DNA of 64,000 nt. Origin: Clostridium porci (lineage in GTDB: Bacteria; Bacillota; Clostridia; Lachnospirales; Lachnospiraceae). Under the pieces are notes generated by a model. The model ran no database searches. It was not told the DNA's origin and worked only from the letters and a program-made list of their open reading frames with translations. Positions 41,978 through 51,083 of this stretch are shown in pieces (the stretch's first letter is position 1; each line of letters starts with the position of its first letter). Location of the stretch: the NCBI RefSeq assembly GCF_009696375.1, contig NZ_VUMD01000012.1:62001-126000 (forward strand), given 5' to 3'. The position numbers were made by a program, and so were the translations under genes.

Positions 41978-43141
41978 ATGTTAAAAGAGAAAGCCATGGT
42001 TCATTTTCTGAACCGTTTTACGGATTATCCCTTTCTGGTTAGATGGGAGGGACATGAGGAGAAAGTCGGACATGGGAATCCTTTGTTTGTGGTGAATATT
42101 AAGGAACAGATTTCGGTAAAGGAGTTGACAGGCAGTACATCCCTGGCTTTGGGAGAGGCCTATATGAAGGGAAAGCTGGAAGTGGAAGGGGATTTGTATG
42201 AGGCTTTGGATCATTTCCTTGGACAGATGGATAAGTTTGAGGTGAACCGGGTGAAGCTGAAAGGACTTCTTCATACATCGAATTCCAGGAAGAACCAGAA
42301 AAAGGAGGTTTCCTTCCATTATGATATAGGAAATGATTTCTATAAGCTATGGCTGGATGAAACTCTGAATTATTCTTGCGGCTATTTTAAGACGGGTGAG
42401 GACACGCTTTATGAGGCGCAGGTGAACAAGACTGAGTATATTCTTAAAAAGCTTGGGCTTCAAGCTGGAATGAGCCTGCTGGATATTGGCTGCGGCTGGG
42501 GCTTTCTCCTTTTAAGAGCAGCAAAGGAATATAAAATAAGGGGAACGGGAATTACCCTGAGCAGGGAGCAATATGAGGGCTTTAGGACTAGGATAGAGAA
42601 GGAAGGTCTGGAGGATTTAGTGACGGTCAGGCTGATGGATTACAGAGACCTAAAGCAAGTGGGGCTGGAGTTTGATCGGATAGTCAGCGTAGGTATGGTG
42701 GAGCATGTGGGACGGGAGAATTATAACTGTTTTCTGGACTGTGTCAGCCAGGCGCTGAAGCCGGGAGGCGTTTTTCTTCTGCATTTTATCAGCAGCCAGA
42801 AGGAGCATGCGGGAGATCCATGGATTAAAAAATATATCTTTCCGGGTGGGGTGATTCCCAGCCTGAGGGAAATTATCTTTTTGATGGCAGAATACAATTT
42901 TCACATTTTAGATGTTGAGAATCTCAGGAATCATTACAATAAGACTCTCTTGTGCTGGGAGAAGAATTTCAGGGAACATGAGAACCAGATTCGGTCTATG
43001 TTTGATGAGGAATTTGTGCGAATGTGGGAGCTGTATCTCTGCTCCTGTGCGGCCACCTTTCACAACGGTGTGATTGATCTTCATCAGATATTGGCAACGA
43101 AGGGAGTTAATAATGAACTTCCTATAGTCAGGTGGTATTAA
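41978..43141 (+). CDS. Cyclopropane-fatty-acyl-phospholipid synthase family methyltransferase
   Basis: The ~387-residue protein has the small N-terminal domain and a SAM methyltransferase core: LDIGCGWGFLLLRAAKEY (motif I), FDRIVSVGMVEHVG and FLLHFISSQKEH. It uses SAM to add a methylene bridge (or methyl group) to unsaturated membrane lipids. The start is uncertain: ATG 41978 (MLKEKAMVHFL) lacks a well-placed ribosome site, ATG 41996 has a weak AAAGAG, and GGAGAGG at 41957-41963 instead serves a six-codon frame overlapping 41978. Confidence 0.88.
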   Translation: MLKEKAMVHFLNRFTDYPFLVRWEGHEEKVGHGNPLFVVNIKEQISVKELTGSTSLALGEAYMKGKLEVEGDLYEALDHFLGQMDKFEVNRVKLKGLLHTSNSRKNQKKEVSFHYDIGNDFYKLWLDETLNYSCGYFKTGEDTLYEAQVNKTEYILKKLGLQAGMSLLDIGCGWGFLLLRAAKEYKIRGTGITLSREQYEGFRTRIEKEGLEDLVTVRLMDYRDLKQVGLEFDRIVSVGMVEHVGRENYNCFLDCVSQALKPGGVFLLHFISSQKEHAGDPWIKKYIFPGGVIPSLREIIFLMAEYNFHILDVENLRNHYNKTLLCWEKNFREHENQIRSMFDEEFVRMWELYLCSCAATFHNGVIDLHQILATKGVNNELPIVRWY

Positions 43142-43194
43142 GGTGTATTTGGAATAGTCAGATATTATAGGGTAAATAGTAAGAGGAATAAGAG

Positions 43195-43299
43195 ATGACC
43201 AGGCTGCAAGATTGTATGAAAGAAATTTTGGCTGTGGAAGCTTTTGGAATGAAAAGCAGGCTGGAGGCGGAAAGGTATCAGCGATGCTATTGGGCCTGA
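43195..43299 (+). CDS. Possible 34-residue peptide
   Basis: An ATG at 43195, with a weak AAGAGG upstream, opens a frame of 34 codons beginning MTRLQDCMKEILAVEAFGMK. It is charged and helical, with no family match. It may be a remnant or a chance frame. It lies between the methyltransferase gene and the tRNA promoter. Confidence 0.25.
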   Translation: MTRLQDCMKEILAVEAFGMKSRLEAERYQRCYWA

Positions 43300-43322
43300 C
43301 GTACCTGGATTAGAAATAATGC

Positions 43323-43351
43323 TTGATTTTTTCTATATTCTATGGTATCAT
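43323..43351 (+). promoter_or_regulatory. Promoter of tRNA-Ala
   Basis: TTGATT (43323-43328) and TATCAT (43346-43351) are 17 bases apart, and the predicted start is a few bases before the tRNA. Confidence 0.6.
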
Positions 43352-43360
43352 CATCAGGTC

Positions 43361-43433
43361 GGGGCATTAGCGCAGCTGGGAGCGCGCCACACTGGCAGTG
43401 TGGAGGTCACGGGTTCGAATCCCGTATGCTCCA
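43361..43433 (+). tRNA. tRNA-Ala (anticodon GGC)
   Basis: The cloverleaf is complete: acceptor GGGGCAT/ATGCTCC with a G3:U70 pair (the alanine identity element), anticodon stem CCACA/TGTGG with loop CTGGCAG (anticodon GGC, 43394-43396), and a T-arm with GGTTCGAATCC. The discriminator is A at 43433. The 3' CCA is not encoded. A T-rich run follows. Confidence 0.97.
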
Positions 43434-43672
43434 CTATTTTTTGTTTACAAACCAATGTGATGATATGGCTATATGGTATGACTACCCAGTATGTCATGAT
43501 GATATGTGATGGTTCAACGTGGCAGCAGTTGAAGAATCAATGGATAAAATCATGAATATGCAATTCGGATTTGGGACACTGCATGTTGGAATACAGAGGT
43601 ATTTCCTTGCGTGCTCAGACGCAGCAGGATGCTTGACGGTGTCAGGTGATTCGGGTACAGGAAGAATGCCTC
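43434..43672. other. Region after the tRNA, no confident gene
   Basis: A T6 run directly after the tRNA is the likely terminator. A frame at 43519-43713 (64 codons) has no ribosome site and overlaps the convergent regulator gene; I see no recognisable product. It may be scar DNA of an element once inserted at the tRNA. Confidence 0.4.
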
Positions 43673-43891
43673 CTAAAGGATCGGATCACTGCTGGAGGGG
43701 GTATAGCTTATAATATCCGTAATGCCGCAATCCAATATCCTGCAGAGATCATTGATCGTGGTAGTGCTTAAGGGCTGATCCTTGCGAAGACGGTTAATTG
43801 TGGAACTAGACAGCTTATGAACATGAATTAGGGTATAGGTAGATTCCTCCGATTCCTTTAGGGTGTTCCAGAATGGTTCATATGTAATCAC
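43673..43891 (-). CDS. Mini XRE-family regulator (HTH, 72 residues)
   Basis: The start is a GTG at 43891 with AGAGGAG 5 bases upstream. The C-terminal half is a Cro/CI-type helix-turn-helix: LSSSTINRLRKDQPLSTTTI, then INDLCRILDCGITDIISY, the usual ending of small YozG-like regulators. The first 25 residues are atypical and may replace the normal first helix. It would bind DNA as a dimer; targets are unknown. A second, related mini-regulator is at 63534-63740. Confidence 0.72.
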   Translation of the reverse strand: MITYEPFWNTLKESEESTYTLIHVHKLSSSTINRLRKDQPLSTTTINDLCRILDCGITDIISYTPSSSDPIL

Positions 43892-44125
43892 AATGGCTCC
43901 TCTTTTCTAGCTGTATTTTATCAAAGCATATATATAAATAAACGCAGGATTCGACAAAATTCCCCGTATAATTATGAATTATACAAGCATCGGTCTTTGA
44001 AAGGAAAAGGTAAGATGATATAAGAGGAAAAAGGACTTGCGTTTTTCAGAAAATTTTGTATAATAGGATAGCAGATCAAGTGTAAGCGGCAAGGGTGCCG
44101 TCTTATGTTCAGGAGGCGGATCGGA

Positions 44126-44266
44126 ATGAAGATTAGAAAGGTGCTGGGCGGTTTTGCATGGGTCATGCTGGCGGCTCTGTTGATTATGGCTAACGCTATG
44201 ACAGGAAATGCAATGGAATTGCCTGTGGACACCGGGAACGCCGGTGTATCATCCGTAATGGAGTAA
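44126..44266 (+). CDS. Small secreted or membrane peptide (46 residues)
   Basis: AGGAGG (44111-44116) precedes the ATG at 44126 and a strong terminator follows at once, so this is a self-contained small gene. The product begins MKIRKVLGGFAWVMLAALLI, a classical signal peptide or single anchor, with possible cleavage after ANA (about residue 24). The remaining ~20 residues (ELPVDTGNAGVSSVME) are small and acidic with no Cys. No family is recognised. A signalling-peptide precursor is possible but unproven. Confidence 0.6.
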   Translation: MKIRKVLGGFAWVMLAALLIMANAMTGNAMELPVDTGNAGVSSVME

Positions 44267-44286
44267 AAAAGGTATAAAGAGCAAAA

Positions 44287-44323
44287 GGCCGAGCGCATAC
44301 TAAGGATGCGGCGGTCTTTTTTT
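44287..44323 (+). terminator. Terminator of the small peptide gene
   Basis: GGCCGAGCGCAT (44287-44298) pairs with ATGCGGCGGTC (44306-44316), then TTTTTTT. Confidence 0.8.
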
Positions 44324-44486
44324 ATGCGTAAAAGGTGTCCAAGGCTTTGACAGCAGCTTTTGCAAGGTGATCAACAAAAAGGGAAATGGATTATTTGTTT
44401 GACAGGTGATAAGATACAGGTATGTAATTTAATAAGTGCAGGAGACCGGGAATACCGAAATCAATTCTATCAGGAGGAAAAAAGTG

Positions 44487-46106
44487 ATGCGTTTATCAGA
44501 CATTGAGTGTAATCAGAAGGAGCAGTGGGCGGCAGCAGGAATTAAACTGCCAGGATTTAACAGGAAGGCTATGAAAGAAGCCACAAGAGCCTGCCCCCAG
44601 TGGGTTCATTTCGGAGCAGGCAACATTTTCCGGGCTTTTCCGGCGGCGCTTCAGCAGAAGCTGTTGAATGAAGGGATAGAAAAGACAGGAATTATTGTGG
44701 CCGAGGGCTATGATTATGAAATTATTAGAAAGGCTTACAGGCGCCAGGACGATCTGAGCCTGCTGGTTACGCTTAAATCAAACGGAACCATTGATAAGAC
44801 GGTTATTGCAAGCGTTGCAGAGTCCCTGACCGTGGATCGCCAGGACGAGGCGGACTGGAGCCGGTTACAGGAGATTTTTGCAAGCAGTACCCTTCAGATG
44901 GTCAGCTTTACCATTACCGAGAAGGGCTACAGCCTCTACGCCCCGGATGGCTCCTTCCGTTTGGAGGTACAGAAGGATTTTGAAGCGGGCCCTTATAAGG
45001 CGGACAGCTACATCGGAAAGCTGGCGGCTTTATGCTACTGGAGGTATACCCATGGCGAGGCTCCTCTTTCTCTGGTCAGCATGGATAACTGCTCACACAA
45101 CGGAGATAAGCTGTTTGCGGCTGTAGATGCCTATGCAAAGGCATGGACAGAGAGAGAACTGGTAGACGAAGGCTTTCTTGCTTATATAGAAAACCCGGAA
45201 ACGGTTGCTTTTCCCTGGAGCATGATTGATAAAATTACCCCCCGGCCTGACGACAGCGTTAAGAAAATGCTGGAGGAATGTGGATTTACTGATACAGAAA
45301 ACCTTATAACCAGTAAAAACACCTATGTGGCTCCTTTTGTAAATGCAGAGGAAACAGAATATCTTGTGATTGAAGATGCGTTTCCAAATGGGCGTCCCGC
45401 ACTGGAGCGTGCAGGCGTTATATTTACAACCAGAGACACGGTAGAGCGTGTAGAGCGCATGAAAGTCTGCACCTGCCTGAATCCTCTCCATACCGCCCTG
45501 GCTGTATACGGCTGTCTTCTTGGCTATACCAAGATCAGTGAGGAGATGAAGGATGAAGATCTGGTTAAAATGGTGGAGCGCATCGGATACAGGGAGGGCC
45601 TTCCTGTAGTAACGGACCCAGGTATCCTTTCACCCAGGAAGTTTATTGATGAAGTCCTTCAGATTCGTGTGCCCAATCCATTTATGCCTGATACGCCCCA
45701 GAGAATTGCCTGCGATACTTCTCAAAAGCTGTCTATCCGTTTCGGGGAGACCATCAAGGAGTATATGGCAAGGCCAAAGCTGGATGTAACAGCCTTAAGG
45801 TTTATTCCTATGGTACAGGCGGGATGGTGCCGTTACCTTTTGGGGGTGGATGACGAGGGAAACACCTTTACCGTAAGCCCGGACCCAATGTATGAGAGTC
45901 TGGCGAAGCAGCTGGAGGGCGTAAGGATAGGAGAAGACTGCGATGTGCATGAGGCCCTGTCCCCCATTCTAAGCGATGCCAGAATTTTCGGAGTTAATTT
46001 ATATGAGGCCGGACTGGGACACTATGTGGAGGAAGTGTTTGCCGAATTGATAGCGGGCAAGGGCGCTGTGAGAGCAACCCTTAAAAGGCATTTGTCAGAG
46101 GCTTAG
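44487..46106 (+). CDS. Mannitol dehydrogenase family protein (mannonate/fructuronate oxidoreductase-like)
   Basis: The ATG at 44487 has AGGAGG 9 bases upstream, giving 539 residues. The N-terminal Rossmann part contains VHFGAGNIFRAFPAALQQ; the C-terminal domain has the family motif in FPWSMIDKITPRPDD (KITPRP carries the catalytic-site Lys) and CLNPLHTALAVYG with the conserved Asn and His. Family members interconvert hexuronates or polyols using NAD(H): fructuronate/mannonate, mannitol/fructose or tagaturonate/altronate. No uxuA or uxaC is adjacent, so the substrate stays open. TTGACA at about 44399-44404 suggests its own promoter. Confidence 0.87.
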   Translation: MRLSDIECNQKEQWAAAGIKLPGFNRKAMKEATRACPQWVHFGAGNIFRAFPAALQQKLLNEGIEKTGIIVAEGYDYEIIRKAYRRQDDLSLLVTLKSNGTIDKTVIASVAESLTVDRQDEADWSRLQEIFASSTLQMVSFTITEKGYSLYAPDGSFRLEVQKDFEAGPYKADSYIGKLAALCYWRYTHGEAPLSLVSMDNCSHNGDKLFAAVDAYAKAWTERELVDEGFLAYIENPETVAFPWSMIDKITPRPDDSVKKMLEECGFTDTENLITSKNTYVAPFVNAEETEYLVIEDAFPNGRPALERAGVIFTTRDTVERVERMKVCTCLNPLHTALAVYGCLLGYTKISEEMKDEDLVKMVERIGYREGLPVVTDPGILSPRKFIDEVLQIRVPNPFMPDTPQRIACDTSQKLSIRFGETIKEYMARPKLDVTALRFIPMVQAGWCRYLLGVDDEGNTFTVSPDPMYESLAKQLEGVRIGEDCDVHEALSPILSDARIFGVNLYEAGLGHYVEEVFAELIAGKGAVRATLKRHLSEA

Positions 46107-46406
46107 TTTTAAATGAATGTATAAGAAGGAGAGAATACGTAAAAGATGTGGAGGCTGTAAAGCAGAAATGTTTTTTTCATGGCAATTTCGTAAAACGCGG
46201 TTTTATGACAGCCTCATTAGAATTTACAATAATTGGAATAAATTAATAAAATTGTAATAAAACTGTCATATTTTATATACAAATAGCAAAAAATATGCTA
46301 TTATATTTGAGAACGAGTGGAAACATGCGCCGGAACCACCGAACTTACAGGCTTTTTGCCTTTGATCATAGATGAAATATTAGATAGAAAAGGACAGAGG
46401 TTACCA
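46107..46406. other. Intergenic region with a long hairpin and a promoter-overlapping inverted repeat
   Basis: GAGGCTGT (about 46151) pairs with ACAGCCTC (about 46208), enclosing further pairing (TAAAAC/GTTTTA), a possible terminator of the dehydrogenase. Further on, AATAGCA (46282-46288) and TGCTATT (46296-46302) form a 7-bp inverted repeat overlapping TATTAT, the probable -10 of the next gene, so it could be an operator. Confidence 0.45.
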
Positions 46407-47723
46407 ATGAAAAGGTGGATAATAGCAGGCGTGCTTGCTCTGGCTTTAGTGGGATGCTCCCGGTATGAGCCGCTGGAGGATGGGTCCAATGCGGCAGTGG
46501 GAATTTCCCGGCCAGAGACCGGACAGACAGTTAAGGTGGAAGAAGAGGCAGCTTCTTCTGAAGAAGAGGTTATTTCCATTTCCACCTATCCTCCAAGAGG
46601 AGCTGTGAAGGTTAAGGGCATTTACGTATCTGCTTATGTGGCCGGAACCGGCGACATGATGGATAAAATTATTGAAGAGATTGACAGGACAGAGCTGAAC
46701 GCCGTGGTTATTGATGTGAAGGATGATCAGGGCAGGATCACATTTGCAATGGATTCCCCTACTGTAAATGAGATTGGGGCCTGCCAGGTGTTTATTAAGG
46801 ATCTTCCTGGACTTATGCAGAAGCTGAAGGAGCATAATATCTATCCCATTGCCAGAGTGGTGGCCTTCAGAGACCCTTACCTTGCGGAGAAGAAGCCGGA
46901 ATGGAGCCTTCATGTGGCTGACGGAAGCATTTACAGGGATCATAAAGGACTGGCCTGGGTGAATCCCTATAAGCAGGAGGTATGGGATTATCTGGTAGAG
47001 GTAGGGAAGCAGGCCGGAGAGTTGGGCTTTAAGGAGATCCAGTTCGATTATATCCGATTTGCGGTAGACAGCACCATGAAGGATGTGGTTTTTGACGATG
47101 CAGATACCCTGGGACGCAGTAAGACGGAGGCTATAACGGAGTTTATCAGCTACGCCTACGACAGGCTTGCAAGGGAAGGGCTTTATGTATCTGCCGATGT
47201 ATTCGGAACCATTATGCGCAGCCAGGAGGACGCGGACTCAGTGGGCCAAAGGTACACGGAGATGGCGGAGTATTTGGACTATATTTGCCCCATGATTTAT
47301 CCTTCTCATTATAGTCCGGGGAATTTTGGTATTGAAAATCCGGACAAAGAGCCTTATGATACGATAAGGAATGCTTTGAAGGGCTCCAGGGAGCTGCTGG
47401 CGGCGGCTGAGAAGGAGGGCAGTACCCAGGCCATTGTGCGGCCCTGGCTTCAGGATTTTACAGCCTCCTATTTGGCAGATTATATCGATTACAAGGATGA
47501 GCAGGTAAGGGCCCAGATTCAGGCGGTGTATGACGCAGGATATGATGAGTGGATTCTTTGGGATGCAGGTGTGAGCTATCATTATGGAGGGCTTCTGTCT
47601 CCCGAAGAGGCTGCTGCAGAGGAGGCGCGGATCGCAGAGTCCAGAGAAGCCCTGCTGCCGGAGGCTACGACGGAGCCGGAGTCAGAGCCAGGGATACCGG
47701 AGGAGCCAGCCTCTGACTCCTGA
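46407..47723 (+). CDS. Lipoprotein with putative glycoside hydrolase domain (DUF4015 type)
   Basis: From the ATG at 46407 (AGAGGT upstream) the protein is 438 residues. It starts MKRWIIAGVLALALVGC, a clean lipoprotein signal with Cys17. After an acidic linker comes a TIM-barrel-like domain of the putative glycosyl hydrolase family PF13200: GIYVSAYVAGT, NAVVIDVKDDQGRI, GFKEIQFDYIRF and YICPMIYPSHYSPGNFGI. Conserved Asp residues at strand ends suggest catalysis on a polysaccharide, but no substrate is known for the family. It is anchored on the outer face of the membrane. A Glu/Pro-rich tail ends the protein. Confidence 0.87.
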   Translation: MKRWIIAGVLALALVGCSRYEPLEDGSNAAVGISRPETGQTVKVEEEAASSEEEVISISTYPPRGAVKVKGIYVSAYVAGTGDMMDKIIEEIDRTELNAVVIDVKDDQGRITFAMDSPTVNEIGACQVFIKDLPGLMQKLKEHNIYPIARVVAFRDPYLAEKKPEWSLHVADGSIYRDHKGLAWVNPYKQEVWDYLVEVGKQAGELGFKEIQFDYIRFAVDSTMKDVVFDDADTLGRSKTEAITEFISYAYDRLAREGLYVSADVFGTIMRSQEDADSVGQRYTEMAEYLDYICPMIYPSHYSPGNFGIENPDKEPYDTIRNALKGSRELLAAAEKEGSTQAIVRPWLQDFTASYLADYIDYKDEQVRAQIQAVYDAGYDEWILWDAGVSYHYGGLLSPEEAAAEEARIAESREALLPEATTEPESEPGIPEEPASDS

Positions 47724-48079
47724 GCCGGCTAAAAATAGGATGCCGGCAGGTAGGTGTATATGACAGATGGAGCAGACCAGGATTTAGGGAGCATCATATT
47801 TACCAGTGTTAAAGAACAGGCTGTGACAGATTGCTGAGATGGATGGCAATGCGTGTGCGGTATATCAGACTCTTTGCAGTTAGTACCGGATGCATGCCGG
47901 TTCCTGGAGCTATAGATACAGGAGGCTGGCAGGGAGAAGCACCTCTGGGTACGGAGCTTAGATACAGATTGGAAGAGAAGGTGCTTAAGGCAGGACAGAA
48001 ACATTCCGTCCTGCCTTTTTCAGCCGTGGAGCTGAATGAAAAGGCGAAAAGAAATATGGCTTAAAGGATGGTGAACATT
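47724..48079. other. Intergenic region before uvrC, possible small RNA
   Basis: No convincing gene. A 25-codon frame (about 47760-47837, ATGACAGATGG start) follows AGGTAGGTG but is interrupted, and the next frame (47831-48064) has only a TTG start. A strong terminator at 47987-48020 has no complete gene in front of it, so a small RNA or decayed gene could end there. Confidence 0.35.
47987..48020 (+). terminator. Strong orphan terminator upstream of uvrC
   Basis: AAGGCAGGAC (47987-47996) pairs perfectly with GTCCTGCCTT (48008-48017), then TTT. Confidence 0.8.
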
Positions 48080-49987
48080 ATGTTTGATTTGGAGGAGGAA
48101 TTGAGGAAGCTGCCGGCCAGTCCGGGAGTTTATCTTATGCATAATAGCAGAGATGAAATTATTTATGTTGGAAAGGCGGTTAGCCTGAAGAACAGGGTGA
48201 GGCAGTATTTCCAGAGCAGCCGGAATAAGACCTCAAAAATTGAGCAGATGGTGTCTCATATTGCCTGGTTTGAGTACATTATTACGGACTCGGAGCTGGA
48301 AGCTCTGGTTTTGGAGTGCAACCTGATCAAGGAGCACAGGCCCAGATACAACACTATGCTTAAGGATGATAAGGGATATCCCTATATCAAGGCTACGGTT
48401 GGTGAGGAATTTCCAAGGATTTTCATGGCCAGAGAACGGAAGAAGGACGGGAGGAGCAAATACTTCGGTCCCTTTACCAGCATGGGAGCTGTGAAGGATA
48501 CCCTGGATTTGATTCACAAGCTGTATCATATACGTACCTGTAGCCGGAGCCTGCCAAAGGATATCGGGAAGGACAGGCCCTGCCTGAATTATCATATTAA
48601 GCAATGCGACGCTCCCTGCCAGGGGTATATTTCTGCGGAACAATACCGTGAGAAATTTAATCAGGCCCTGGAGTTTATGAATGGAAGGTACGAGCCGTTG
48701 CTCAAACAGTTAGAGGAGAAGATGGAGGCTGCCTCAAAGGCGCTGGAGTTTGAGCGGGCCATTGAGTACAGAGAGCTTTTGAGCAGTGTAAAGAAGATTT
48801 CCCAGAAGCAGAAGATTACCAGTTCCAGTATGGAGGATCGGGATATTGTGGCTATGGCCAGAGATGAGAAGGACGCGGTGGTTCAGGTGTTCTTTATACG
48901 GGAGGGAAAGCTGATCGGCAGGGATCATTTTCATGTATCAGCAGCTACTGCGGAGGACGATGGAGAGATCCTGGACAGCTTTGTAAAGCAATTCTATACA
49001 GGAACGCCTTTTATTCCCAGAGAGCTGTGGCTTCAGTATCCGCTGGCTGAGGAGGAAATCATCAGCCAGTGGCTTTCTGTAAAAAGGGGACAGAAGGTGA
49101 AGCTTGTAGTTCCGAAAAAAGGCGAGAGGGAGCGGCTGGTGGAGCTGGCCGCAAAGAACGCGGCCCTTGTGCTGAGTCAGGATAAGGAACGGATTAAGAA
49201 GGAGGAGCTTCGGACCATAGGAGCAATGAATCAGATTGGAGACTGGATCGGGCTGGAGGGGGTGCGCAGGCTGGAGGCCTATGATATTTCTAATACCAGC
49301 GGTGTGGAGTCTGTGGGCTCTATGGTCGTGTATGAGGACGGAAAGCCAAAGCGAAGCGATTATAGAAAGTTTAAGATTAAGACGGTTCAGGGCCCTAATG
49401 ATTATGCTTCGATGGAGGAAGTGCTTACCAGACGGTTTAGCCATGGAATAAAGGAGGCCCAAGAGCTTAAGGAGAAGGGCGAGGATTTAAGTCTTGGAAA
49501 TTTCACACGGTTTCCTGACCTGATTATGATGGATGGCGGACGCGGACAGGTGAACATCGCCCTGAAGGTTCTTCAAAAGCTGGGACTGTTTATTCCTGTG
49601 TGCGGTATGGTCAAGGACGATAACCACAGAACAAGAGGGCTTTATTATAACAATAGGGAAGTGCCTGTTGACAGGCATTCAGAAGGATTCCGGCTGATAA
49701 CCAGGATACAGGATGAGGCTCACCGGTTTGCTATCGAGTACCATAGGAGCCTGAGAGGAAAGGGACAGGTGCGGTCTATTCTGGATGAGATTTCGGGAAT
49801 CGGGCCTGCCAGGAGAAAGGCGCTGATGCGTCATTTTAAGGATATAGAGGCTGTGCGGACAGCAGATGTGGAGGAGCTGGAAGCAGCGCCTCAGATGAAT
49901 AAACGAGCAGCAGAGGCTGTGTACCGTTTCTTTCATGAGAAAAAGGAAACCCCATATTTTGGAAATGGGAATGGAGAAAACACATGA
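48080..49987 (+). CDS. uvrC: Excinuclease ABC subunit C
   Basis: I prefer the ATG at 48080 ([12 protein letters not shown], the usual clostridial start) over 48068, where AAAGG abuts the codon. The ~635-residue protein has the GIY-YIG nuclease domain ([27 protein letters not shown]), a Cys region ([19 protein letters not shown]), the UVR motif ([15 protein letters not shown]), the RNase H-like domain ([30 protein letters not shown]) and a C-terminal helix-hairpin-helix ([16 protein letters not shown]). It makes both incisions in nucleotide excision repair with UvrAB. Confidence 0.97.
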   Translation: MFDLEEELRKLPASPGVYLMHNSRDEIIYVGKAVSLKNRVRQYFQSSRNKTSKIEQMVSHIAWFEYIITDSELEALVLECNLIKEHRPRYNTMLKDDKGYPYIKATVGEEFPRIFMARERKKDGRSKYFGPFTSMGAVKDTLDLIHKLYHIRTCSRSLPKDIGKDRPCLNYHIKQCDAPCQGYISAEQYREKFNQALEFMNGRYEPLLKQLEEKMEAASKALEFERAIEYRELLSSVKKISQKQKITSSSMEDRDIVAMARDEKDAVVQVFFIREGKLIGRDHFHVSAATAEDDGEILDSFVKQFYTGTPFIPRELWLQYPLAEEEIISQWLSVKRGQKVKLVVPKKGERERLVELAAKNAALVLSQDKERIKKEELRTIGAMNQIGDWIGLEGVRRLEAYDISNTSGVESVGSMVVYEDGKPKRSDYRKFKIKTVQGPNDYASMEEVLTRRFSHGIKEAQELKEKGEDLSLGNFTRFPDLIMMDGGRGQVNIALKVLQKLGLFIPVCGMVKDDNHRTRGLYYNNREVPVDRHSEGFRLITRIQDEAHRFAIEYHRSLRGKGQVRSILDEISGIGPARRKALMRHFKDIEAVRTADVEELEAAPQMNKRAAEAVYRFFHEKKETPYFGNGNGENT

Positions 49988-50064
49988 CAACCTGTCTAAA
50001 GTGTGATAGTATGTATAGAAGCGACAGGCTGTAAGGAAGAAACTGCTTTAAGGGGGTAACAATC

Positions 50065-50997
50065 ATGCATGGAGTAACTATATCGGAATTAATTGAAAAA
50101 ATGAAGCTTATAAACACCACTCCGGATATTGACACCGATAAGATCGTGCTGACTCACCCGGATGTGAACCGTCCGGCTTTGCAACTTACTGGTTTTTTTG
50201 ATCATTTTGACAGAGAGCGTGTTCAGATCATTGGATACGTGGAGCAGGCATATATTAATACTATGGAGAGGGAGCATAAGCGCCAGATGTATGATAAGCT
50301 GACCTCCAGCCAGATTCCCTGCCTTGTGTTCAGCCGGGGGCAGGAGCCGGATGAGGACATTCTGGAGTATTGCAATTACTATGGGGTTCCCTGTTTGGTA
50401 TCCCACAAGACTACTTCCTCCCTGATGGCGGAGGTGATCCGCTGGCTGAATGTTAAGCTGGCTCCCTGCATCAGCATTCACGGCGTTTTGATTGATGTAT
50501 TTGGCGAGGGAGTGCTGATTATGGGTGAGAGCGGCATTGGCAAGAGCGAGGCAGCTCTGGAACTGATTAAACGAGGACACCGTCTTGTAACGGATGATGT
50601 GGTTGAGATACGGAAGGTAAGTGACGACACCCTGATTGGAAATGCGCCTGATATTACAAAGCATTTTATTGAGCTGCGCGGAATCGGAATCGTGGATGTT
50701 AAGACTCTTTTTGGTGTGGAGAGCGTCAAGGAGACTCAGTCCATTGATATGGTGATCAAGCTGGAGGACTGGAATAGGGATAAGGAGTATGATCGGTTGG
50801 GTCTGGAAGATCAGTATACGGAATTTTTGGGCAATCAGGTAGTATGCCATACCATTCCCATTCGTCCCGGCCGTAATCTGGCGATTATCGTTGAGTCCGC
50901 CGCTGTCAATTACCGCCAGAAGAAAATGGGCTACAATGCGGCTCAGGAGCTGTACAACCGAGTGCAGGCCAATATCGGAAAGGCCAGCCAGGATTAG
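50065..50997 (+). CDS. hprK: HPr kinase/phosphorylase
   Basis: The 310-residue length is typical. Walker A is MGESGIGKSEAALELI (about residue 153), followed by HRLVTDDVVEI and the HprK signature region ELRGIGIVDVKTLFGV. It phosphorylates HPr or Crh on Ser46 in response to fructose bisphosphate and removes the phosphate when phosphate is high. AAGGGGG precedes the ATG. It starts the run hprK-murB-rapZ-whiA-crh-like; the crh-like product 3 kb downstream keeps Ser46 and is a likely substrate. Confidence 0.97.
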   Translation: MHGVTISELIEKMKLINTTPDIDTDKIVLTHPDVNRPALQLTGFFDHFDRERVQIIGYVEQAYINTMEREHKRQMYDKLTSSQIPCLVFSRGQEPDEDILEYCNYYGVPCLVSHKTTSSLMAEVIRWLNVKLAPCISIHGVLIDVFGEGVLIMGESGIGKSEAALELIKRGHRLVTDDVVEIRKVSDDTLIGNAPDITKHFIELRGIGIVDVKTLFGVESVKETQSIDMVIKLEDWNRDKEYDRLGLEDQYTEFLGNQVVCHTIPIRPGRNLAIIVESAAVNYRQKKMGYNAAQELYNRVQANIGKASQD

Positions 50998-51083
50998 CCT
51001 GCTCGTTTGCGGGCTTGGGCCAATAAAAACATGAGGAGCAGGCCGGAATTATTTTGCGCAAATCAATGGTTAGTGAGGAATGT

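Noticed and set aside
41776-42042. 88-codon frame between nifJ and the methyltransferase
   Set aside because: It runs through the nifJ terminator and overlaps the methyltransferase start; composition is not coding-like.
47831-48064. 77-codon frame upstream of uvrC
   Set aside because: TTG start without ribosome site and crosses a strong terminator.
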